A program made the position numbers and the translations under genes. Under the pieces are notes generated by a model. The model worked only from the letters and a program-made list of their open reading frames with translations, did not search any database and had not been told where the DNA came from. This document shows positions 7,381-13,007 of a stretch of 13,007 nt of DNA, piece by piece (the stretch's first letter is position 1; every line of letters begins with the position of its first letter). The DNA is from Moraxellaceae bacterium (lineage in GTDB: Bacteria; Pseudomonadota; Gammaproteobacteria; Pseudomonadales; Moraxellaceae). The stretch is taken from contig JASLCO010000191.1 of NCBI GenBank assembly GCA_030146505.1, forward strand, positions 1 to 13,007, written 5' to 3'.

Positions 7381-8571
7381 ATGAGCGCTCCTTTGCGTAT
7401 CGGTATCGTCGCCGGTGAAATATCCGGCGACACCCTGGGTGCCGGATTGATACGCGAGTTGCGTGCCCGCCATCCCGATGCGGAGTTCGTCGGCATCTGC
7501 GGTCCGCAGATGCAGGCTGAAGGTGGTGTTTCCCTGTTTCCCATGGAGCGGCTTTCCGTGATGGGGCTGGTGGAAGTGCTGGGGCGTTTGCGCGAGCTCT
7601 TCGGCATACGCGACCAGCTCGTGGCAGCCTTTGTCGAGAAACAGATCGACATTTTCATCGGCATAGATGCACCGGATTTCAACCTGCGCCTGGATGCGGC
7701 ACTCAAGCCGCACGGCATACGCACGGTGCAATATGTGAGTCCCTCTGTCTGGGCCTGGCGCCAGGGGCGTGTCGAAGGCATACGCGCCGTGGTCAACACC
7801 GTGCTTTGCCTGTTGCCCTTCGAGAAAGAATTCTACGACGCGCACGCCGTGGACGCCGTGTTCGTCGGCCATCCGCTGGCGGACAGCCTGCCGCTGGTGA
7901 ACGATACACAGGCTGCGCGGCAGCAGCTTGGCCTGGCGGACGATGCGGAATACATCGCCCTGCTGCCGGGCAGCCGCGGCGGGGAAGTCAGCCGCATCGC
8001 GCCAACCCTGTTTGCTGCTGCCCGGGAGATCCGCCGCCAGTGGCCGCAGGCGCGTTTCATCATTCCTGCCATCAATGCGGCGCGCCGTGCCGATATTGAA
8101 AGCTTTCTCATGCAGGCCGGCCTTGATGCCACGATTTTTGATGACAGGCTGGGCCCCGGCGTGGGCCGCCTGGTCATGGCGGCGGCGGATGTGGTGGTGC
8201 TGGCTTCCGGCACGGCCACTCTGGAAGCCATGCTGTTGAAAAAGCCCATGGTGGTGGCCTACAAGCTGCACTGGCTGACTTGGCTGATTGCCCGCTTCAT
8301 GGTGAAGACGGCTTTTGTCAGCCTGCCTAATCTGCTCGCCAATGAAAAACTGGTGCCGGAATTGTTGCAGGGTGCCGCCACGCCTGCGGCCGTGGCGGCA
8401 GAATGCCTGCGCTGGTTGCAGGACCGGTATTATCGTGAGGCGCGTGTGAGCCGCTTCAGTCGCTTGCACGAAAGCCTGCGCCAGGATGCCGATGTCAAAG
8501 CTGCGGATGCAGTGGAGCGGGTATTGCGCCATGCAAAACCCTTGTCAGTGACACAGGATGCAGGAGCCTGA
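7381..8571 (+). CDS. lpxB: lipid-A-disaccharide synthase
   Basis: This 396-residue family-19 glycosyltransferase (GT-B type fold) joins UDP-2,3-diacylglucosamine and lipid X into the tetra-acyl disaccharide phosphate at the inner face of the inner membrane. The N-terminal motif AGEISGDTLGAGL starts at residue 11. YVSPSVWAWRQGRV (118-131) and LLPGSRGGE (194-202) are family signatures. SGTATLEAML and MVVAYKLHWLTW lie in the nucleotide-sugar domain and nearby membrane-associating surface, and SLPNLLANEKLVPELLQ closes the fold. Length is normal. No clear ribosome site precedes ATG 7381, so coupling to lpxA (12 nt upstream) is likely. Its stop is 2 nt from rnhB. LpxH, the enzyme between LpxD and LpxB, is not in this window, as is usual. 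Confidence 0.97.
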   Translation: MSAPLRIGIVAGEISGDTLGAGLIRELRARHPDAEFVGICGPQMQAEGGVSLFPMERLSVMGLVEVLGRLRELFGIRDQLVAAFVEKQIDIFIGIDAPDFNLRLDAALKPHGIRTVQYVSPSVWAWRQGRVEGIRAVVNTVLCLLPFEKEFYDAHAVDAVFVGHPLADSLPLVNDTQAARQQLGLADDAEYIALLPGSRGGEVSRIAPTLFAAAREIRRQWPQARFIIPAINAARRADIESFLMQAGLDATIFDDRLGPGVGRLVMAAADVVVLASGTATLEAMLLKKPMVVAYKLHWLTWLIARFMVKTAFVSLPNLLANEKLVPELLQGAATPAAVAAECLRWLQDRYYREARVSRFSRLHESLRQDADVKAADAVERVLRHAKPLSVTQDAGA

Positions 8572-8573
8572 GC

Positions 8574-9215
8574 ATGGCGCGCGGCAAGCAGGATTTCAGT
8601 CTCTTTCCTCCCGTTCCGGATTTCGGCGCTCTTCTGGTGGCGGGTGTCGATGAAGTCGGCCGCGGGCCGCTGGTGGGCGCGGTAGTGACAGCGGCCGTGA
8701 TTCTCGATCCCGCCCGCCCCATTGCCGGCCTTGCCGATTCCAAGGCGCTGACGGAAAAGAAGAGGCTGTCGCTGGCGCTGGAAATCCGTGAAAAAGCCCT
8801 GAGCTTTGCTTTCGGCCGCTGCGACCCTCATGAAATCGACGAGCTCAACATCCTGCGTGCCACCATGCTGGCCATGCAGCGCGCCGTGGCTGCCTTGCAC
8901 ATGGAACCGCAGCATGTGCTGGTGGATGGCAACCGCGCGCCGAAATTCGTGTGCGCCGCCACGGCCGTGGTGAAGGGCGATGCCCGCGTGGCCGCCATCA
9001 GTGCCGCCAGCATACTGGCCAAGGTGCAGCGCGATGCGGAAATGGATGCCCTGCACGAGCGCTATCCGCAATACGGTTTTGCCCGGCACAAGGGCTATCC
9101 CACGGCCGAACATTTCGCGGCCCTGCAAAACCATGGTCCCATTCCCGAGCACCGCCGTTCCTTTGCGCCGGTGCGTGAAGCCATTGCCGTGAGGCTGGCA
9201 GGAATTCCTTCATGA
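8574..9215 (+). CDS. rnhB: ribonuclease HII
   Basis: This 213-residue enzyme is type 2 RNase H, which cuts the RNA strand of RNA-DNA hybrids and nicks at single ribonucleotides in DNA. The four acidic catalytic residues are all visible: Asp26 and Glu27 in AGVDEVGRGPLVG, Asp118 in VLVDGNRAP and Asp136 in VVKGDARV (E. coli D16, E17, D108, D126). The sequence resembles E. coli RnhB closely (ILDPARPIAGL, PHEIDELNIL, ISAASILAKVQRDAEM, YGFARHKGYPT). The N-terminus is about ten residues longer than E. coli. The start ATG 8574 has GGAG at 8563-8566, 7 nt upstream, within the end of lpxB. The stop overlaps the dnaE start in an ATGA, so translation of the two is likely coupled. Confidence 0.97.
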   Translation: MARGKQDFSLFPPVPDFGALLVAGVDEVGRGPLVGAVVTAAVILDPARPIAGLADSKALTEKKRLSLALEIREKALSFAFGRCDPHEIDELNILRATMLAMQRAVAALHMEPQHVLVDGNRAPKFVCAATAVVKGDARVAAISAASILAKVQRDAEMDALHERYPQYGFARHKGYPTAEHFAALQNHGPIPEHRRSFAPVREAIAVRLAGIPS

Positions 9216-12200
9216 CGGCTTTTGTCCATCTGCATGTACGCAGCGAGTTTTCGCTGAGAGACAGCATTGTCCGTGTCGGCGATCTGGTGTCGGCCACGCA
9301 GAAGGCCGGCATGCCGGCGGTGGCGCTTTGCGATCTCATGAATCTCTATGCCCTGGTGAAGTTCTACAAGGCCGCGCAGGGCAAGGGCATCAAGCCGGTA
9401 TTTGGCGCCGACCTCATCCTGCGCGACGGCGATGCCCGTCATGAAATGACGGCACTGGTCATGAACGAGACCGGTTACCAGAACCTCATTGCCGTGATTT
9501 CCCGCGCCTATGTCGAGGGCCAGAGCCTGGGTGAGGTGCTCATCGAGCGCGAGTGGCTGGAAGCGGCATCGGAAGGACTCATACTCCTGCTTGGCAAGCG
9601 CAGTGATATTGCCGCTGCCCTGCTGGGGGCCGATGCGCAGCAGTCGAGGCCCCTGCTGGCGCGCTGGATGCAGGCATTTCCGCAACGGCTCTATCTGGAA
9701 CTCACGCGCACCGGCCGTGATGGTGACGAGGAATTCCTGCACGCCGCCGTGGAACTGGCCGGTGAATTGCAATGCCCGGTGGTGGCCAGCAATGACGTGC
9801 GCTTCATCAATGCCGAGGATTTCGATGCGCATGAAGTGCGTGTCTGCATTGCGCAAAGCTATACGCTGGATGATGCCAGGCGTCCGCGTGATTATTCGCC
9901 CGAGCAATACCTGAAAACCCCGGAGCAGATGACCGAGCTTTTTGCCGACATTCCGGAGGCACTGGAAAACACGGTCGAGATTGCCCGCCGCTGCACGCTG
10001 GACCTCACCCTGGGCAAGAATTTCCTGCCCGACTATCCCGTGCCGGAAGGCATGACCATCAACGACTATTTCATCCAGCACTCGCGCGAGCGCCTGGAAC
10101 AGCGCCTGGAAAAAATCCTGGACAAGGCCGCCCCGGACTATGCCGAGCGCCGCAAGACCTACACCGACCGCCTCGATTTCGAACTTGGCATCATCAACCA
10201 GATGGGTTTTCCGGGCTACTTCCTCATCGTGATGGACTTCATCCGCTGGGCCAAGCAGAACGGCGTGCCGGTGGGGCCGGGGCGTGGTTCCGGTGCCGGT
10301 TCGCTGGTGGCCTATGCGCTGGAAATCACCGATCTGGACCCGTTGCCTTACGACCTGCTGTTCGAGCGCTTCCTGAATCCCGAGCGCGTGTCCATGCCCG
10401 ACTTCGACGTGGACTTCTGCATGGATGGCCGCGACCGCGTCATTGATTACGTGGCCAATAATTACGGTCGTCAGGCGGTCTCGCAGATCATCACCTTCGG
10501 CACCATGGCGGCCAAGGCCGTGGTGCGCGACGTGGCGCGCGTGCAGGGCAAGTCCTATGGCCTGGCCGACCGCATTTCCAAGCTGATTCCCTTCACGCCC
10601 GGCATTTCGCTGGAAGAGGCGCGCAAGGAAGAGCCGCAGCTCAATGACCTGCTCAGCAATCCGGAAGCGCAGGATCACGAAAGCGCGCTGGAAATCTGGG
10701 AAATGGCGCTGCGCCTGGAAGGCATCACGCGTGGCGTGGGCAAGCATGCCGGTGGCGTGCTGATCGCGCCCGGCAAGCTCACCGATTTCACGGCAATTTT
10801 CTGCGACGAAGAAGGGCGCTGGGTCAGCCAGTACGACAAGGATGATGTGGAGCAGGTCGGCCTGGTGAAGTTCGACTTCCTTGGCCTGCGCACGCTCACC
10901 ATCATCGACTGGGCCTTGAAGGACATCAATGCCAGGCGCGAGCAGCGTGGCGAGCTGCCATTGGACATCATGGCGCTGCCACTGGATGACCGACCCACGT
11001 TCAAGCTGTTGCAGGAGGGCCTGACCACGGCGGTGTTCCAACTGGAATCGCCGGGCATGAAAAAGCTGCTGAAAAAGCTGCTGCCCTCCAACTTTGAAGA
11101 CCTGATCGCACTTGTTGCCCTGTTCCGCCCGGGGCCGCTGGAATCGGGCATGGTGGACGATTTCTGCAACCGCAAGCACGGTCGCGCAGAGGTTGCCTAT
11201 CCGGATGCGCAATACCAGCATGAATGTCTGGAGCCGGTGCTCAAGCCCACCTATGGCGTCATCGTCTACCAGGAACAGGTGATGCAGATTGCCCAGGTCA
11301 TGGCCGGTTATACGCTGGGCGGTGCCGACATGCTGCGTCGTGCCATGGGCAAGAAAAAGCCGGAGGAAATGGCCAAGGAACGCGTGAAGTTCATGGCCGG
11401 TGCCGAAGAGCAGAAAATCGACACCGACCTTGCCGGTCACATCTTCGACCTGATGGAAAAATTCGCGGGCTACGGCTTCAACAAGTCGCACTCCGCTGCC
11501 TACGCGCTGGTTTCCTACCAGACAGCCTGGCTGAAAGTGCATTATCCGGCGGAATTCATGGCAGCCGTGCTGTCGTCTGAAATGCACAACACCGACAAGA
11601 TCGTGACCTTCATCGAAGAATGCCGCGGGATGAAGCTCAAGATTGAATTGCCGGACGTAAACCATGGCCAGTTCAAGTTCGTCACGCGCGACAACGGCAA
11701 CATCGTTTACGGCCTCGGCGCCATCAAGGGCGTGGGCGAAGGCCCGGTGGGCAGCATCGTGGAGTCGCGCGATGCCGATGGCCCCTTCAAGGACCTTTTC
11801 GATTTCTGCCGCCGCATCGACCTGCGCAAATGCAACAAGCGCACGCTGGAAGCGCTGGTGCGTGCTGGCGCGCTGGATGCACTGGGTCCGCATCGCGCCG
11901 TCATCATGGCTTCGCTGGACGAAGCCGTGGCCGCTGCCGAGCAGCAGGCGCGCAATGCCGATGCCGGCATCGTCGATCTTTTCGGCGATGTCGTGGAAGA
12001 AGCGCCCAGCGGTGAATTTGCCGAGGCCCTACCGTGGACGGACGATGAACGCCTGATGGCGGAAAAGGAAACACTGGGGCTTTATCTCACCGGCCATCCC
12101 ATTGACCAGTATGAAAGCGAGCTCACGCGCTTTGTCGAGCAGCGGCTTTCCGATCTGCAGCCTACGCGCCGTGGTGTCACGACCACGGTGGCCGGGCTGG

Positions 12201-12685
12201 TGCTGTCCACGCGCATCATGAAGGGTGCGCGCGGTTCACGCGCCTTTGTCCTGCTGGATGACCGTACCGGGCGCATCGAGGCCGGCCTCTTCGGCGAAAG
12301 CTATGAGCAGTTCAAGCATCTGCTGACCAAGGACACGGTGGTGGTCATCGAGGGCGAAGTCAGTCACGATGACTTCAATGGCGGCCTGAAAATGTCCGTA
12401 CGCAAGGTCATGAGCCTGGCCGAGGCTCGTGCCGCACGTTCGCGCGGTCTGGAGCTCAGGGTGGAGGCGACCCGGCTGGGCCCGCGGTTCTCGCAGGAGC
12501 TGCAGCAGTTGCTGGGGGCGCATCGCGCCAATGGCGGTGGTTGCCCCATACGCCTGCGTTACCGCAGCAGCGAAGCCGAGGCCCTGCTGCGCTTGGGCGA
12601 TGGCTGGAAGGTGCAGGCTACGGACGAATTGCTCAAGCGCTTGCGCCAGCAGTACGGTACGGAGGCGGTGGAGGTCTTGTATTAG
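9212..12685 (+). CDS. dnaE: DNA polymerase III alpha subunit
   Basis: This 1157-residue catalytic subunit of the replicative polymerase is nearly the same length as E. coli DnaE (1160). Order: PHP domain (about 1-270), palm with GPGRGSGAGSLVAYAL near 355, catalytic Asp397 and Asp399 in MPDFDVDF, thumb, third catalytic Asp555 in KFDFLGLRTL, fingers (ETTAVFQLES-like TTAVFQLESPGMK, FRPGPLESGMVD, GGADMLRRAMGKKKPEEMAK, FAGYGFNKSHSAAYAL), beta-clamp peptide IVDLF (920-924), OB fold (about 990-1075) and a C-terminal tau-binding domain. The PHP motif HLHVRSEFS has lost one metal His (Arg10) and motif II reads ALCDLMNL, so this domain is probably not a nuclease. The start overlaps the rnhB stop; AGGA at 9200-9203 is its ribosome site, within the 10-bp palindrome AGGAATTCCT. 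Confidence 0.98.
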   Translation: MTAFVHLHVRSEFSLRDSIVRVGDLVSATQKAGMPAVALCDLMNLYALVKFYKAAQGKGIKPVFGADLILRDGDARHEMTALVMNETGYQNLIAVISRAYVEGQSLGEVLIEREWLEAASEGLILLLGKRSDIAAALLGADAQQSRPLLARWMQAFPQRLYLELTRTGRDGDEEFLHAAVELAGELQCPVVASNDVRFINAEDFDAHEVRVCIAQSYTLDDARRPRDYSPEQYLKTPEQMTELFADIPEALENTVEIARRCTLDLTLGKNFLPDYPVPEGMTINDYFIQHSRERLEQRLEKILDKAAPDYAERRKTYTDRLDFELGIINQMGFPGYFLIVMDFIRWAKQNGVPVGPGRGSGAGSLVAYALEITDLDPLPYDLLFERFLNPERVSMPDFDVDFCMDGRDRVIDYVANNYGRQAVSQIITFGTMAAKAVVRDVARVQGKSYGLADRISKLIPFTPGISLEEARKEEPQLNDLLSNPEAQDHESALEIWEMALRLEGITRGVGKHAGGVLIAPGKLTDFTAIFCDEEGRWVSQYDKDDVEQVGLVKFDFLGLRTLTIIDWALKDINARREQRGELPLDIMALPLDDRPTFKLLQEGLTTAVFQLESPGMKKLLKKLLPSNFEDLIALVALFRPGPLESGMVDDFCNRKHGRAEVAYPDAQYQHECLEPVLKPTYGVIVYQEQVMQIAQVMAGYTLGGADMLRRAMGKKKPEEMAKERVKFMAGAEEQKIDTDLAGHIFDLMEKFAGYGFNKSHSAAYALVSYQTAWLKVHYPAEFMAAVLSSEMHNTDKIVTFIEECRGMKLKIELPDVNHGQFKFVTRDNGNIVYGLGAIKGVGEGPVGSIVESRDADGPFKDLFDFCRRIDLRKCNKRTLEALVRAGALDALGPHRAVIMASLDEAVAAAEQQARNADAGIVDLFGDVVEEAPSGEFAEALPWTDDERLMAEKETLGLYLTGHPIDQYESELTRFVEQRLSDLQPTRRGVTTTVAGLVLSTRIMKGARGSRAFVLLDDRTGRIEAGLFGESYEQFKHLLTKDTVVVIEGEVSHDDFNGGLKMSVRKVMSLAEARAARSRGLELRVEATRLGPRFSQELQQLLGAHRANGGGCPIRLRYRSSEAEALLRLGDGWKVQATDELLKRLRQQYGTEAVEVLY

Positions 12686-12713
12686 GGCCTGTCATCAGTT
12701 GCGCCAGGGCCCT
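12684..12713 (+). terminator. possible hairpin at the end of dnaE
   Basis: AGGGCCTG (12684-12691, starting in the dnaE stop codon) can pair with CAGGGCCCT (12705-12713), leaving one bulged C and a 13-nt loop. There is no clean T run after it (TGCTGCTTG), so it is at best a weak intrinsic terminator or an RNA 3'-end protecting hairpin. Confidence 0.35.
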
Positions 12714-12834
12714 TGCTGCTTGCAACAACTGCTTGCCAATCAGCCTGACCGCCGGTTTGCCATGACTGCCCGGACAGGTAGACTTGGCGCCATTTGCGGG
12801 AGCCGGTTCACGCTGGCCGGTGTGTTCTCTCGTG

Positions 12835-12840
12835 TACGAT
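12835..12840 (+). promoter_or_regulatory. candidate -10 element for accA
   Basis: TACGAT matches the sigma-70 -10 consensus at four of six bases, with TG directly before it. No convincing -35 hexamer lies 16-18 nt upstream (GCTGGC region). It lies 48 nt before the accA ATG, and transcription from it would begin just before the stem-loop at 12849-12869. A weak call based on motif and position. Confidence 0.25.
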
Positions 12841-12848
12841 CAATCCCC

Positions 12849-12869
12849 GCCTGACCGGCATGGTCAGGC
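12849..12869 (+). repeat. perfect 8-bp stem-loop before accA
   Basis: GCCTGACC (12849-12856) and GGTCAGGC (12862-12869) are exact reverse complements separated by GGCAT. The structure ends 19 nt before the accA ATG, so it would lie in the 5' leader just upstream of the ribosome site. No T run follows, so it is not an ordinary terminator. It may be an operator or a leader hairpin; the sequence alone does not decide. Confidence 0.6.
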
Positions 12870-12888
12870 CCGGAAGCGGATGGAAACC

Positions 12889-13007
12889 ATGAATCCCAAT
12901 TACCTGGATTTTGAACAGCCCATTGCCGAGCTTGAAGCCAAGATCGAAGGCCTGAAGCTGGTGGGTTCGGGCACCGGGCTCAATATCGAAGAAGAAATCG
13001 GCCGCCT
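12889..13007 (+). CDS. accA: acetyl-CoA carboxylase carboxyltransferase subunit alpha, 5' part (runs off window)
   Basis: Only the first 39 codons are present. The product starts MNPNYLDFEQPIAELEAKIE, which matches AccA N-termini (E. coli LNFLDFEQPIAELEAKID; pseudomonads MNPNFLDFEQPIA). AccA with AccD forms the carboxyltransferase that moves CO2 from carboxybiotin to acetyl-CoA, giving malonyl-CoA, the first committed step of fatty-acid synthesis. The start is placed at ATG 12889 on family similarity; an in-frame ATG at 12880 would add three residues (MET). GGA at 12878-12880 is a modest ribosome site. Following dnaE directly, it completes the usual gene order. The catalytic region is outside the window. 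Confidence 0.95.
   Translation, partial: MNPNYLDFEQPIAELEAKIEGLKLVGSGTGLNIEEEIGR

Larger units (their letters stand above)
12686..12888 (+). other. dnaE-accA intergenic region
   Basis: This is the longest non-coding gap in the window (203 nt). It contains the hairpin next to the dnaE stop, an 8-nt direct repeat CTGCTTGC at 12716-12723 and 12729-12736 (13-nt period), a possible -10 element and a perfect stem-loop just before accA. A reading frame that crosses it from within dnaE is a shadow and has no start context. It probably holds the accA promoter. Confidence 0.55.

Noticed and set aside
9095..11893. Antisense open frame of 932 codons opposite dnaE and the end of rnhB
   Set aside because: It is exactly codon-aligned with dnaE, so its stops would come from sense codons TTA, CTA and TCA, which this genome avoids. 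It ends at 9095 where a CTA triplet occurs. Its product is His/Gln/Ala-rich with no recognisable family, and dnaE on the plus strand is unmistakable.
12429..12854. Plus-strand open frame spanning the dnaE end and the intergenic gap
   Set aside because: It is out of frame with dnaE for its first 250 bases, Cys/Arg/Ala-rich, lacks a ribosome site and resembles no family.

Overview
The window is GC-rich (about 60% by eye) and all genes lie on the plus strand. In order they are dxr (3' part only), rseP, bamA, skp, lpxD, fabZ, lpxA, lpxB, rnhB, dnaE and accA (5' end only). This is the well-known envelope/replication cluster of Gammaproteobacteria. The gene order, the full five-POTRA BamA, the LpxA/LpxB/LpxD set and a DnaE of E. 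coli-like length all point to that class. The AccA N-terminus (MNPNYLDFEQP) looks more like pseudomonads than enterics, but I cannot name a genus.

Layout: 1-585 is the C-terminal half of Dxr (isoprenoid precursor synthesis). 595-4948 holds RseP (site-2 protease), BamA (outer-membrane protein assembly) and Skp (periplasmic chaperone); lpxD follows skp after 9 nt. A 121-nt gap with a strong dyad precedes fabZ. From fabZ to dnaE the genes are tightly packed: gaps of 37, 12 and 2 nt, then a 4-nt ATGA overlap. A 203-nt gap containing two hairpins separates dnaE from accA. No stretch over 300 nt lacks a gene.

How the genes work together: LpxA, LpxD and LpxB are acyl/glycosyl transferases of the lipid A (Raetz) pathway. 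FabZ supplies the fatty-acid elongation branch that competes for the same 3-hydroxyacyl-ACP used by LpxA and LpxD, and AccA feeds malonyl-CoA into fatty-acid synthesis. BamA and Skp place proteins in the outer membrane that lipid A builds, and RseP belongs to the envelope-stress circuit. RnhB and DnaE belong to DNA replication and repair.

I found no mobile element, CRISPR array, tRNA, rRNA or toxin/defence module, and no undescribed multi-gene system. What deserves a second look is mostly non-coding: dyads in front of both fatty-acid genes (fabZ, accA) and a pyrimidine tract in front of the GTG-started lpxA. In the proteins, the points of interest are a degenerate PHP active site and an atypical clamp-binding peptide in DnaE, and a glycine at the acyl-length 'ruler' position of LpxA. 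Very long antisense reading frames are present but are explained by codon usage.
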